From Sinomicrobium kalidii (lineage in GTDB: Bacteria > Bacteroidota > Bacteroidia > Flavobacteriales > Flavobacteriaceae): a stretch of DNA of 64,000 bases. Below the pieces are notes generated by a model, which worked only from the letters and a program-made list of their open reading frames with translations, did not search any database and had not been told where the DNA came from. The DNA lies in contig NZ_CP089211.1 of assembly GCF_021183825.1 (NCBI RefSeq), positions 2,108,001-2,172,000 of the forward strand, read 5' to 3'. The position numbers were made by a program, and so were the translations under genes. Positions 25,201 through 35,496 of the stretch are shown here, in pieces (the stretch's first letter is position 1; each line of letters begins with the position of its first letter).

Positions 25201-26181
25201 ATGAAGGAAATATTCACAAAATCAATACAACGGAAATATGTCCCTTCCCCCCGGGGGAGGGCCAGGCTGGGGATTTTATCCCTGATGCTCCCTTTTGCTT
25301 TTTACGCCCAGACCAATACTTTCCCCGCATCCGGGAAGGTTGGAATAGGGACTACTTCCCCGGAAGCAAAATTAGAGGTACACAATACCGGGACCATCGG
25401 AGCAAAATGGAATCCCGCAAACAGTTATTTGACCATAAAGGACAACAACAATGCTTTGATTATAGATCCTAATGAACTTTACAGTTCTCAAACCATGCGT
25501 ATAGGGACGGCAAACGGGGATATAAAGTTCGGAAGTGTCAATGAAACCGGGGCCGTGGATAAGATGGTTATAAAAGGGGACGGCAATGTCGGAGTAGGAA
25601 CATTGGCACCCGTAGCAAAACTGGAAGTAAAAGGACAGGGGACTTTGGCCTCTTCCTGGGAACCTGCAAAAAGTTACTTTACTATTACCGACGGGAATAG
25701 TTCCTTAATAGCAGATTCGAATGAGATTTACAGTTCCGGCACTTTACATGTAGGTTCTGCCGGTGGGGATGTAGTAAAGTTTCGTATGATCGGAGATAAT
25801 GGCCCGGAAGAAAAAATGATCATAAAAGGAAACGGTAACGTAGGGATTGGAACCACCGTTCCGGATGCTAAATTGGCAGTGAACGGAGTCGTACACAGTA
25901 AAGAGGTTAAAGTAGACCTGAACGGCTGGAGTGATTTTGTTTTTAAAGAAGGATATCATCTGCCGACTCTTACGGAAGTAGAGCAGCATATTAAAGAAAA
26001 AGGGCATTTAAAAGACATTCCCAATACCAAAGAGGTTAAGGAAAACGGTATTCATTTGGGAGAGATGAATGCTAAGCTTTTGCAAAAAATTGAAGAATTG
26101 ATGCTGTACACTATAGAACAGGAAAAACGAATTAAAAAACTGGAAACCGAACTGGCCAACCTTAAACAATCTGAAAAATGA
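25201..26181 (+). CDS. secreted fibre-like protein, type I tail (operon 1, gene 3)
   Basis: The 326-residue protein has three GIGT-type repeats (near residues 55, 135 and 215) and two similar internal segments (ANSYLTIKDNNNALI and AKSYFTITDGNSSLI), so the shaft contains a duplicated module. It ends in the type I tail and coiled coil. The N-terminal region is unusually long and basic (KSIQRKYVPSPRGRARLG) before the hydrophobic stretch; at DNA level this inserts a GC-rich CCCCCCGGGGGAGGG palindrome. It starts one base after the previous stop codon, and its last four bases (ATGA) overlap the next start. Confidence 0.75.
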   Translation: MKEIFTKSIQRKYVPSPRGRARLGILSLMLPFAFYAQTNTFPASGKVGIGTTSPEAKLEVHNTGTIGAKWNPANSYLTIKDNNNALIIDPNELYSSQTMRIGTANGDIKFGSVNETGAVDKMVIKGDGNVGVGTLAPVAKLEVKGQGTLASSWEPAKSYFTITDGNSSLIADSNEIYSSGTLHVGSAGGDVVKFRMIGDNGPEEKMIIKGNGNVGIGTTVPDAKLAVNGVVHSKEVKVDLNGWSDFVFKEGYHLPTLTEVEQHIKEKGHLKDIPNTKEVKENGIHLGEMNAKLLQKIEELMLYTIEQEKRIKKLETELANLKQSEK

Positions 26182-27083
26182 AAAAACTTTTACTTTTATT
26201 ATTTGCATTCCCTCTTACATTTTACGGACAAACGGTAACGGATATCGCTCCCGGAAATCATGTGTCCATTAATATACCGGCTACGGGGCATACTTCATAT
26301 ATGCGTGCCGTGATCTTATTACATGCCATCTATGACGGAGAATTGATTTCCAAGAATTACGCCGTGGGAACTTTGGTTGCCCTGCGAGGATCAGGGCATG
26401 ACCGTACAAATGTGGCACATATTAATACCAGTACTGGTTATACCTCTACACACGGAAGCGTAACTTCCGTAAATAATTATAATGGTTCTTATGCAACAGA
26501 GCAATGGAAGCTGAAAAAAGTGAGGTATAATGGCGTGTTATATCTTGCCCTTGAGGTCCCCTACAGGAATTACCAGCACAATTCCGGGTTTCGGTTCACA
26601 GGTTGGGCCAAAACTACGGCTCCGGAACAGATGAAACTGGTCTCTTATTACCACACCCAACAAAACGAGGTACTTCACGAAGAGGTTTATAACAGCCTGG
26701 AAGATTTTACACCGAACAACGCAGCATATCACCACTATTCAAAATCCGTTTTTTCCGGTAAAGTAGGTATAGGGACCGATCTTCCGGATGCCAAATTAAC
26801 GGTTAACGGAGATATCCATACGAAAGAAGTCAAAGTGGACCTGAACGGTGCAGTAGCGCCGGATTATGTATTTAAGGAGGGCTATGAGCTGCGTTCCCTA
26901 GAAGAAGTACAGGCTCATATTCAGGAAAAGGGGCACTTGCCGGGAATTCCTTCGGCTAAGGAGATGGGAGAAGAGGGGATTAACCTTAAAGAAATGAATC
27001 TTAAGCTCCTGGAAAAGGTGGAGGAATTGACGTTATATGTCATTTCTCTGAAAGAGGAAGTAGCCCGCTTAAAACAAGAGTAA
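26178..27083 (+). CDS. secreted fibre-like protein, type II tail (operon 1, gene 4)
   Basis: This 301-residue protein has a signal peptide (FYGQ cleavage region), an N-terminal beta-rich domain of about 150 residues without GIGT repeats (MRAVILLHAIYDGEL...), one SGKVGIGTDLP block near residue 195, and a C-terminal tail of a second type: VDLNGAVAPDYVFKEGYEL, LEEVQAHIQEKGHLPGIPSA, EEGINLKEMNLKLLEKVEELTLY. The only other type II gene here (42349-43290) also directly precedes an RHS-A gene, which suggests that type II tails contact the RHS shell protein. Confidence 0.75.
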   Translation: MKKLLLLLFAFPLTFYGQTVTDIAPGNHVSINIPATGHTSYMRAVILLHAIYDGELISKNYAVGTLVALRGSGHDRTNVAHINTSTGYTSTHGSVTSVNNYNGSYATEQWKLKKVRYNGVLYLALEVPYRNYQHNSGFRFTGWAKTTAPEQMKLVSYYHTQQNEVLHEEVYNSLEDFTPNNAAYHHYSKSVFSGKVGIGTDLPDAKLTVNGDIHTKEVKVDLNGAVAPDYVFKEGYELRSLEEVQAHIQEKGHLPGIPSAKEMGEEGINLKEMNLKLLEKVEELTLYVISLKEEVARLKQE

Positions 27084-27149
27084 TTCTTTTCTAATTGTTT
27101 TGCTAAACGGAAATAAACATTTTTACTAAAAATATTAACGTACTCGGAC

Positions 27150-29957
27150 ATGAGAAAAATTTTATACTTATGTATGGTAATGACTTCCAATCTTATTTTA
27201 GGACAGTCATACGAATTGCCTGAAATTATCCCCCCCTCACCAGAGTCTCAAAAATTTATTGAGTTTATTGATTTTCCTAATCAATTGTCTTTGGGTATTC
27301 CAAACATGAATATTCCTGTTTATAATGTGAAGTATAAAGATATAAGCTTTCCTATCTCTTTGTCATATAGTTATTCCGGTCTTAAACCCAATGAGGATGT
27401 TAGCGGATTTGTAGGCCTGGGGTGGTCGTTAAATGCTTTTGGCCTTATTGCAAGGTCAATAAATGATAAAGCTGATGAGAAATTTTGGAACTTTAATATT
27501 CCTTTGGAAGCCGACATTTCGAGTAATAACAATAATTTAGAGCAGGATGATGATGCCTTGGTCCTGGATCAAATAGCACTGGGACATAAGGATGCATCTC
27601 TTGATTTGTTTTCTTTTGTCTTGCCGAACGGAAAATCGGGCAAATTTGTTTTTGGAAGAAACCAGCAGTTAAGTGAATTTTTAAAGCCAAAATTACTGCC
27701 TTATCAGCCTGTCAAAATTATTCCCGCTTTTAGTGATAATGAATTTCAGTATTTTGATATCCTGGATGAATCGGGGGTTTTGTACAGGTTTGGAAAATCT
27801 TTGAACGAAACCGAGTCTGCATACGAAAATTATTCAAATATTTCGTCTCCCGATTTCCCTTCCGGTAAGACATCATGGATGTTGATGGAAATAGTATCTG
27901 AAAACAAAAGAGACACCATCCATTTTAATTATGAAGATGTCATTTCCGATGCCGGTGGATCAAAATATTTTAAAAATCACAATGTTCATTTCAGTAAGTC
28001 CGTAACATCAGTAGGTGGGGCTCATACTATAAGTAGCACGGTAAATCACAACGTTTATTATTACACCAAAAAGAGGATTAAAAGCATAGCGTTTAAATCC
28101 GGTTATATACAATTCAATTATTTAAATGATTATCCGGAATGTTTATTAAAGAACATAAAAATATATCAGAAAGACAATACTAATCCTATTCGGACGATCA
28201 GATTTGATCTTTCAAAATTTACGAATGTTAATGCTGGTCGTAAGAACTGGTATAAATTAGATAAGCTTAGTTTTTTAGACTCTGGGAATACAGAAATATC
28301 CAGATATAGTTTTGAATATGAAAATGGACAATTTCCACCAATTAGAGATGAACCTTTTAATAGTAATGCGCAAAATAGTTTCTATATAGATTATTGGGGG
28401 TATTATAATGGGAAAAGCAATGTGAATCTGCTACCCGATCTTTTTTGGGCTCCGTATAGCGGCGCTAATATCTTTGGAGATGCCGACAGGTCTTCGGATT
28501 ATAATTACGCGAAGACAGGAGCATTAAAAAAAGTTGTTTTTCCTTCCGGGGGAGAACGTATATTTGAATATGAAGGAAATGACGATTATACGGCAGGAAT
28601 TCGGGTAAAATCCATCATTAATAGGACCGGGGATAGTGATTTGAAAAGGACTTATCAATATTCAGATCCGTATTACAGACTCAATTCGGATCAATATTAT
28701 CAAAGTCATTATATGAAAACTTATAACAGAACAACAAATCCTATTTCCAATACAATGACAGCTTCTTCTTCAGCGAATTGTGATGTGGCTATTAATGGCT
28801 CTCCGATAATTTATGGAAAGGTAACAGAATTTATAGGGGCCGAAACATCTAATAGTGGCATAATAGAGCACTATTTTGATACTTCTTTTATAGCGAAGAG
28901 AAGAACAGATGAGTGGTCCGTAGGCAAAGGATATCCCTGGGAACATAGTGATGCTCATTTACTTAAATTCTACTATGATAAGACTTTTGGAACTACATTC
29001 GAGAATAAAACGGTGTATCTAAACACTGATTTAGATACGCTCAAAATTATTAATAAGTACTATTCTCATAATGCTAACATGGTTGCTCATGGATTAGATG
29101 TTTTTAAAGTGGTGAAGAACGCCTCTCACCTTAAATTGAAAGCGTACTTTTTTACCTTTTATAATATTGAATTTAATCAACTCCGTCAAAGACTCGATAG
29201 TACTGAAGTAATTTCTTATTACAATAGTGGTAACTCAGTAACCCGGGAGCAATACGAGTATAACAACCATTTATTCTTGAAAAAGAAACGGACCCAGACC
29301 AGTCTTGGAGATGATTTAAGAGAAGATTACTTCTATCCCGGAGATTATTCAGCCGCTCCTTATACTACAATGGTTTCGAGAAATATTTTGTCCCCGGTAA
29401 TTGAAAAGAAAAATTACACCCTGGAAAACGGTGAGTCCGATGAAGTTCTTTTAGGATCATCAAGAACGAGTTACAGAAACTGGGGAACAAATTTGTTTTT
29501 ACCGGAATACCGGGAAACTTCCAGGGGAGATAATGATTTGGAGAGCCGTATTCAATATCACAGGTACGACAATTATGGCAATCCGGAAGAGATATCTATT
29601 ACCGACGGGCCTCGTATAGTGTATATATGGGGATATAACGGAGAGTATCCCATAGCCAAAATAGAAAATATAGAATCCTACAGCAGCATCCCTTCGGGCT
29701 TAATTACAACGGCTAAAAATGCATCCAATACGGGAACAGAGGTAAATTTGATTACAGCATTAAACAATCTTCGGGATGCCCTTCCGGAAGCTTTAATCAC
29801 CACATATACCTACAGTCCCTTGATAGGAGTAAGTACTATTACGGATACTCATGGAGTTAAAACGAGCTATTCCTATGATGATTTTAACCGGTTAGAATTT
29901 ATTCGGGACAATACGGATAGATTACTGGAAGAGTATAAGTACCACTATAAGAACTAA
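27150..29957 (+). CDS. RHS/YD-repeat shell protein, N-terminal type (RHS-A1)
   Basis: The 935-residue protein has a signal peptide (to about residue 20). Residues about 40-110 contain the Bacteroidota RHS N-terminal block (LSLGIPNMNIPVYNV, SFPISLSYSYSG, FVGLGWSLNAFGLIARS), related to the SpvB/TcB-type start of YD-repeat cages. YD-like repeats follow, and the C-terminus ends in YSPLIGVSTITD...YSYDDFNRLEFI...EYKYHYKN. There is no RHS core or toxin. It is followed after 14 bp by RHS-B1, which has core and toxin but lacks this N-terminal block. The pair may form one split cage. Confidence 0.8.
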   Translation: MRKILYLCMVMTSNLILGQSYELPEIIPPSPESQKFIEFIDFPNQLSLGIPNMNIPVYNVKYKDISFPISLSYSYSGLKPNEDVSGFVGLGWSLNAFGLIARSINDKADEKFWNFNIPLEADISSNNNNLEQDDDALVLDQIALGHKDASLDLFSFVLPNGKSGKFVFGRNQQLSEFLKPKLLPYQPVKIIPAFSDNEFQYFDILDESGVLYRFGKSLNETESAYENYSNISSPDFPSGKTSWMLMEIVSENKRDTIHFNYEDVISDAGGSKYFKNHNVHFSKSVTSVGGAHTISSTVNHNVYYYTKKRIKSIAFKSGYIQFNYLNDYPECLLKNIKIYQKDNTNPIRTIRFDLSKFTNVNAGRKNWYKLDKLSFLDSGNTEISRYSFEYENGQFPPIRDEPFNSNAQNSFYIDYWGYYNGKSNVNLLPDLFWAPYSGANIFGDADRSSDYNYAKTGALKKVVFPSGGERIFEYEGNDDYTAGIRVKSIINRTGDSDLKRTYQYSDPYYRLNSDQYYQSHYMKTYNRTTNPISNTMTASSSANCDVAINGSPIIYGKVTEFIGAETSNSGIIEHYFDTSFIAKRRTDEWSVGKGYPWEHSDAHLLKFYYDKTFGTTFENKTVYLNTDLDTLKIINKYYSHNANMVAHGLDVFKVVKNASHLKLKAYFFTFYNIEFNQLRQRLDSTEVISYYNSGNSVTREQYEYNNHLFLKKKRTQTSLGDDLREDYFYPGDYSAAPYTTMVSRNILSPVIEKKNYTLENGESDEVLLGSSRTSYRNWGTNLFLPEYRETSRGDNDLESRIQYHRYDNYGNPEEISITDGPRIVYIWGYNGEYPIAKIENIESYSSIPSGLITTAKNASNTGTEVNLITALNNLRDALPEALITTYTYSPLIGVSTITDTHGVKTSYSYDDFNRLEFIRDNTDRLLEEYKYHYKN

Positions 29958-29971
29958 TCACCTTTGAGCAT

Positions 29972-32900
29972 TTGAACATGAGAAAAAATACGATAAGCAC
30001 ACTGTTATTCCTGATAGCCTGTTTTTCAACTTTTCCTGTTTTGGGTCAGGAATATGAAATCATGGGCCCGGACGTAGTCTCTTACGGGACTACACATACT
30101 TATTCTTTAGTGACCAGTAGTAGTGGAAATCCCCCGGGGCTAACCAATATCAATTGGCAGATAGGTGGCGGGACATTACAGCACTCCGTGGGTAACGGTG
30201 CCACTATAAAATGGGATGGCGGAGGGAGTAGCGGATCAATATTTGTTACTTTTAGTGGAAGCGGATCATCTGGTGGGAATATTTATTTCCCTGTACAAAT
30301 AACAGATTTACCAAAACCTAGTGCACCGCCTAATCCATATGTGAGTAATACCGGTTGCGGCGAAGTTACCCTATCGCGTACAGGGACACCTCCCAACGGA
30401 ACATATTGGTACTGGCAGGGTAAAAATGCTAATGGCACCAGTAAAAGTGATTCGCGCAATACCTATAAGGTCACCAGTAGTGGTACGTATTATATTCGGG
30501 CCTATAACAGTACCGGCTGGAGTAATAGCTCAGGGGCTGTTTCGGTAACGGTTCCGGATAATATTCCCGGGGTGCCTTCTGCTCCCGGTATAACAAGTAA
30601 CTGTGACAATGTAACCTTAACCCGCGGCACTCCGCCAAGCGGAGTAACCTGGTATTGGCAGAGCAGCCCCGGGGGGACCAGCACCTCTAATTCTTCCGTA
30701 AATGTGAGTTTTGAAGAGAATGGAACATATTATCTTAAAGCAAGAAATAACAGCTCGGGTTGCTGGAGTGCTGCACGTACTATAAATTATACCATAAGTG
30801 GCAGGCCGGGTATTCCCGCTGCACCAACCATAACCAATGATTGTGAACTTACGACCCTAACCCGTGGCACTCCGCCAGGTGGAGTGACCTGGTATTGGCA
30901 GAGTAGTTCCGGCGGCACCAGCGTTTCCAACTCTGCTGTGAGTGTTAGTTTTGAAGAGAGTGGTGTATATTATCTTAGGGCAAGGAATAGCAGTTCGGGT
31001 TGTTGGAGTACCGCCCGAACGGTAAATTATACGGTGACTCAAAAGAAGACCTGGTACGCAGATAATGACGAGGATGGTTTCGGTGACCCGGCAGATACGA
31101 AACAATCCTGTACCCAGCCGGATAACTATATAGCCCAGGCCGGGGATAATTGTCCGGGTACCTGGGGAGAAAATAGTGGTTGTCCGGATGCTTCCTATAC
31201 TTCTGTGATATTAAGCGATGATGAAAATTATATTTATACCCGCAGCTACCAAAAGGGGATGACTACTCCTGAAGGTGTCTCAGAAAACCGGGATGTCATG
31301 GAATCTGTGGTATATTATGACGGTTTGGGACGTCCCAAACAAGAAGTATCCATACGACAGTCCCCCCGAATGCAGGATGTGGTAAGACATATTGGTTATG
31401 ATGCTTTTGGACGCGAGGATAAGGAATACTTGCCTTTTGTACCATCGGCAGCCACGGGAAGTTATGGTTCCTTCCGTACGGGAGATATAGCCTTGCAGAC
31501 TCAAAAGTACTATAAGTCCGGGTATGTCGAAGACTTTGACGGAATGACTGATGTACAGGCGAATGCCTATTCCCAAAAGCAGTTTGAAGCTTCCCCTTTG
31601 AATCGTGTGGAAAAACAGGCTGCTCCGGGTAAGGATTGGAAACTTGGTAATGGTCATGAAATCGAATTTGATTACGATATCAATACGGCCAACGAAGTGA
31701 GACGCTATGAAGTAAATCTTACGAAATCCGAAGTCAATACAGTTATTACGTATATACCTGCTTTGGAATTAAATACCAATATTGATAACGGGTATTACAA
31801 AACAGGTGAATTGTATAAAACAGTTACTTACGATGAAAACCACGAGACTGGCAAGGATCATACTACAGAAGAATTTAAGGATAAACAGGGGCGGGTAGTC
31901 CTAAGACGAACTTATAACAATGAGCAGAAACACGATACCTATTACGTGTATGACGATTACGGCAATCTCACCTATGTATTGTCTCCCAAAGCCGGAGCCC
32001 ATTCGGCCAAGCCTGATGCTACAAAACTTGAGGAGTTGTGCTACCAGTACGTTTATGATAACAGGAACCGCCAGGTGGAAAAGAAACTTCCCGGTAAAGG
32101 GTGGGAAGAAATTGTTTACAATACTTTGGACCAACCGGTACTGACCCGGGATGCCAATTTAAAAACCAAAAACCAATGGTTGTTCACTAAGTACGATGCT
32201 TTGGGAAGGGTGGCCTACACAGGAGTTAAAAACACCACAGAATCCCGGGAAGCCCTGCAAAAGAAAGCCAATCTCACTTCGGCTTATAAACAGTATGTTG
32301 CCAGGACTGAAACGGTTAACAATTATGCCAATACACCTGTTTATTATAGTAATGTAGCTATACCAACTGCTATGGATGAAATCCATACGATTAACTATTA
32401 TGACACTTACGTGGCCACAGCCGGGCTGAGTGTTCCTGCTACAGTATACGGAAAATCAAAGAAATCCAATCCTACGGGACTGCCAACGGTGAACAAGACC
32501 CGGGTACTAGGCACGGATCACTGGATCACTTCGATTACCGGTTATGACAAAAAGGGCCGGGTAATCTATACGGCCAGCAAAAACCCCTACCTGAATACTA
32601 CGGATATTGTAGAATACAAGCCGGACTTTACCGGTAAAGTATTGGAAAGCAGAACCACCCATACCCGGGGAAGTAATCCCGCTATAGTAACCGTAGACAA
32701 GTTTGAATACGACCATTCGGGGCGGTTAATACGGCAATTACAGTGTATCAACGGGGATTGCGGAGGAGATACCACAGGGGAGAACCCCGTCTTTGATGAT
32801 GCCCTTACAGAAACCCAACATGAGATAGCCAGCAATTCCATTACCTTAAAACCCGGCTTTCACTTTAAGGCCACCAGCAGTATAAGCTTTAGTGCTTCGA

Positions 32901-34786
32901 TCAGCCCGGCAGGTGAGCTTATCGCCGAAAATGTGTATGACGACCTGGGACAATTAATAGAAAAGAAAGTGGGAAATACGCCGGGCAAGCCTTTACAAAC
33001 GATAAACTATGCTTATAATGTACGAGGGTGGTTAAAGGAAATCAACAAGGTGGATGCTATTGGCGGTGACTTATTTGCCTTCCAGATCCATTATAACAGT
33101 CCTGCACATAGTACTTCGGAGCCCTTATTCAATGGTAATATTTCACAAGTAAACTGGGAAACACAATCGGACAACAAATCCAAATTCTGGTATATATATC
33201 ATTACGATGCCTTGAACCGGATCACGGATGCCCAATTTGCCGGGGGAGGATATTGGGACCGGTATAGCCTGCATGGGGTAACTTATGATAAAAATGGTAA
33301 TATTAATATCCTACAAAGGAAAGGACATGTCAACAGCGAGGCGACTTCTTTTGGGGCAATGGACAACTTGTCGTACGATTATAACACCGGGAATAAGCTA
33401 TTGAAAGTAACGGATAATGCCAATAAAACTTATGGCTTTAAGGATGGAGGCAATACCGGGGATGATTACACTTATGACCCTAATGGTAACTTAACATCGG
33501 ATGCCAATAAAGGAATAACAGGCGTTACGTACAATCACCTGAATTTACCCGCAGAAATCAAATTCAATAACTCCGGTACCAAAAAGATTAACTATTTTTA
33601 TGGTGCCGATGGGGTAAAGCTCAAAAAGGTGGTGAACAATGGCGGGAATATAACCACCACAGATTACGATAACGGTTATATTTATGAAAACGGTTCTTTG
33701 GCATTTTTCAGTCATCCGGAAGGGTATGTAACTAAGGAGAACAATACGTACAAGTATGTGTACCAGTATAAGGATCATATAGGCAACGTTCGATTATCCT
33801 ATACAAATACAGGAACGACAAGTGCTCCGCAATTAGACATCATACAAGAAAACAACTATTATCCCGGCGGGTTATTGCATCAAGGGTATAACAATATAAC
33901 TTCCTCCCTGGGGAATAGTACTGCCAAGAAATTCAAATACCAGGGCCAGGAATACAGCGAGAGCCTCGGATTGAACTTGTATGAATTTGATTTAAGGCAT
34001 TATTCTCCTACCCTTATGCGATTCCATACTCCTGATCCTTATGAGCAGTTTATGTCGCCTTATGTGGCTATGGGAAATAATCCGGTAGTAGCTTATGACC
34101 CGGACGGAGGTAAATGTTTTGATCCGGAGGGTAACGAGATTGTCTGTCCCGATGAAAATATTTACGATGATTTCAGGGATAGTGACACCCAGAATATTAC
34201 TGTTTTAGACGGTGTTACTGTAACCCCATCCGAGGAGACCACACCTAACATTTCTCAGGGTTCACAGCTAAATTCTCTTTATATAAACAGAGGAAGAAAA
34301 ATAGCTCCTGCTATAACTGAATTATCCGGTTGGCGCCATCTTGTTGCTGAAGTAGCTGAAAACTTACAAGGGTATCGGGTGGAGCAAGGACCTGGTGGAA
34401 ATTATCATGTGGATGACCAAGGAAAGGTGATCATAGGGCCTTATTTGGGAGGGCTTGGTGCAGTTGGTTTAATAGGAGGTGGTCCTAAGAAGATCCCAAA
34501 GTTTAAGTTGAATACAAATAGTATTACTAGAAGGCAAGCATTTAGAAAAGCTAAAGCTGTCAACAAAGTACCTAGAAGTAAACAACCTGATAGAGTTTTC
34601 AATGTACGTGAAAAAGGGACCGGAAAACTACTTAAAGTATATGAGTATACAAACTCTAGCGGCAAAAAAATACTTATCAGAGGAGATAATGCCAAAATTT
34701 ATAAGGATGGAGGTATACAAGGTCGCCATTTCAATGCAGGACAAAAGGGTGGCAAACTCAAACAACACCACTATTACGATAATTAA
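29972..34786 (+). CDS. DUF6443/RHS-core polymorphic toxin (RHS-B1) with nuclease-like tip
   Basis: This 1604-residue protein has a signal peptide, an Ig-like region with three homologous repeats (about 105-375, TRGTPPSGVTWYWQS type), a calcium-binding-like DNDEDGFGD stretch, a DUF6443 block (about 415-540, YTRSYQKGM, VYYDGLGRPKQE), YD repeats, and the RHS core (LGLNLYEFDLRHYSPTLMRF, DPYEQF, DPDGG near 1380). The last 100 residues are the toxin: RRQAFRKAKAVNKVPRSKQP, then ILIRGDNAKIY and RHFNAG...KLKQHHYY. This resembles HNH/Endo VII-fold polymorphic-toxin tips, though the assignment is tentative. The gene for its presumed immunity protein starts 8 bp downstream. Confidence 0.82.
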   Translation: MNMRKNTISTLLFLIACFSTFPVLGQEYEIMGPDVVSYGTTHTYSLVTSSSGNPPGLTNINWQIGGGTLQHSVGNGATIKWDGGGSSGSIFVTFSGSGSSGGNIYFPVQITDLPKPSAPPNPYVSNTGCGEVTLSRTGTPPNGTYWYWQGKNANGTSKSDSRNTYKVTSSGTYYIRAYNSTGWSNSSGAVSVTVPDNIPGVPSAPGITSNCDNVTLTRGTPPSGVTWYWQSSPGGTSTSNSSVNVSFEENGTYYLKARNNSSGCWSAARTINYTISGRPGIPAAPTITNDCELTTLTRGTPPGGVTWYWQSSSGGTSVSNSAVSVSFEESGVYYLRARNSSSGCWSTARTVNYTVTQKKTWYADNDEDGFGDPADTKQSCTQPDNYIAQAGDNCPGTWGENSGCPDASYTSVILSDDENYIYTRSYQKGMTTPEGVSENRDVMESVVYYDGLGRPKQEVSIRQSPRMQDVVRHIGYDAFGREDKEYLPFVPSAATGSYGSFRTGDIALQTQKYYKSGYVEDFDGMTDVQANAYSQKQFEASPLNRVEKQAAPGKDWKLGNGHEIEFDYDINTANEVRRYEVNLTKSEVNTVITYIPALELNTNIDNGYYKTGELYKTVTYDENHETGKDHTTEEFKDKQGRVVLRRTYNNEQKHDTYYVYDDYGNLTYVLSPKAGAHSAKPDATKLEELCYQYVYDNRNRQVEKKLPGKGWEEIVYNTLDQPVLTRDANLKTKNQWLFTKYDALGRVAYTGVKNTTESREALQKKANLTSAYKQYVARTETVNNYANTPVYYSNVAIPTAMDEIHTINYYDTYVATAGLSVPATVYGKSKKSNPTGLPTVNKTRVLGTDHWITSITGYDKKGRVIYTASKNPYLNTTDIVEYKPDFTGKVLESRTTHTRGSNPAIVTVDKFEYDHSGRLIRQLQCINGDCGGDTTGENPVFDDALTETQHEIASNSITLKPGFHFKATSSISFSASISPAGELIAENVYDDLGQLIEKKVGNTPGKPLQTINYAYNVRGWLKEINKVDAIGGDLFAFQIHYNSPAHSTSEPLFNGNISQVNWETQSDNKSKFWYIYHYDALNRITDAQFAGGGYWDRYSLHGVTYDKNGNINILQRKGHVNSEATSFGAMDNLSYDYNTGNKLLKVTDNANKTYGFKDGGNTGDDYTYDPNGNLTSDANKGITGVTYNHLNLPAEIKFNNSGTKKINYFYGADGVKLKKVVNNGGNITTTDYDNGYIYENGSLAFFSHPEGYVTKENNTYKYVYQYKDHIGNVRLSYTNTGTTSAPQLDIIQENNYYPGGLLHQGYNNITSSLGNSTAKKFKYQGQEYSESLGLNLYEFDLRHYSPTLMRFHTPDPYEQFMSPYVAMGNNPVVAYDPDGGKCFDPEGNEIVCPDENIYDDFRDSDTQNITVLDGVTVTPSEETTPNISQGSQLNSLYINRGRKIAPAITELSGWRHLVAEVAENLQGYRVEQGPGGNYHVDDQGKVIIGPYLGGLGAVGLIGGGPKKIPKFKLNTNSITRRQAFRKAKAVNKVPRSKQPDRVFNVREKGTGKLLKVYEYTNSSGKKILIRGDNAKIYKDGGIQGRHFNAGQKGGKLKQHHYYDN

Positions 34787-34794
34787 CACAATTT

Positions 34795-35490
34795 ATGATT
34801 TCTATTAAACAGCATAATAATTTATCCAACACATATTTTTATTGGAACGCTTGGAATACAGACGAAAGTTTTGACCTAAACAAACTAAGTGGTCCGTATA
34901 GGAAGAAGTTAGAGAAAACAAGAATAGTTGAAATATTATTCAACGCTGAATCTGAAGGAGAGGATTTGTTTGGTCTCTATGAAGATTTTTTATACGCATA
35001 TTTTAGGATATCTGAAACTCCTTCATATCTGTTTATTTGCGAGTTCAGCCAACAACAAAAATCAAAAATAAGGTCTTATAAAGGTTTTATACAAAAGGAG
35101 TTTAAACTTTCTTCAGATTATTGTTTTGAACTGGAAGTTGGCTTATCGGAGGATTATTCTATGTTTGGAACTCTGATAGAATTGAAGCAAGATGTTATTC
35201 ATATGGCTTCAAAGTTTTTTATATCAAATACAAATAGTTTTATCATTAGCTTTGGTGAGAAGATTAAAAATAAAGAATCCTTTATAAGAAAAATTGTTAA
35301 TGAATATATAGTTAGTGATAGCAATAGTTCCTACATTGATTATGCAAAATTAATTTTAGATTTTTGTTCTGAGAAATGTATTATTTATAGAACTGGTGGT
35401 GATGGAGGCTCAAGTGAAATCTCTTTCCAAGCATTTTGCGAACTAACGATGAAAGATTTAATTTTACTACAAGCAGAAATGATAATTTGA
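34795..35490 (+). CDS. candidate immunity protein for RHS-B1
   Basis: This 231-residue, acidic, soluble protein lacks a signal peptide and membrane segments. I do not recognise a family. The gene starts 8 bp after the stop of RHS-B1 and is as AT-rich as the toxin tip, which is the normal position and composition of a cognate immunity gene. Cytoplasmic location fits a nuclease-like toxin. A RAYT-associated repeat begins 6 bp after the stop codon. Confidence 0.6.
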   Translation: MISIKQHNNLSNTYFYWNAWNTDESFDLNKLSGPYRKKLEKTRIVEILFNAESEGEDLFGLYEDFLYAYFRISETPSYLFICEFSQQQKSKIRSYKGFIQKEFKLSSDYCFELEVGLSEDYSMFGTLIELKQDVIHMASKFFISNTNSFIISFGEKIKNKESFIRKIVNEYIVSDSNSSYIDYAKLILDFCSEKCIIYRTGGDGGSSEISFQAFCELTMKDLILLQAEMII

Positions 35491-35496
35491 TTTTCT

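Noticed and set aside
23645..27083. Prophage tail-fibre region
   Set aside because: The fibre-like proteins have signal peptides and lie beside RHS genes; there are no capsid, terminase, portal or tail-assembly genes.
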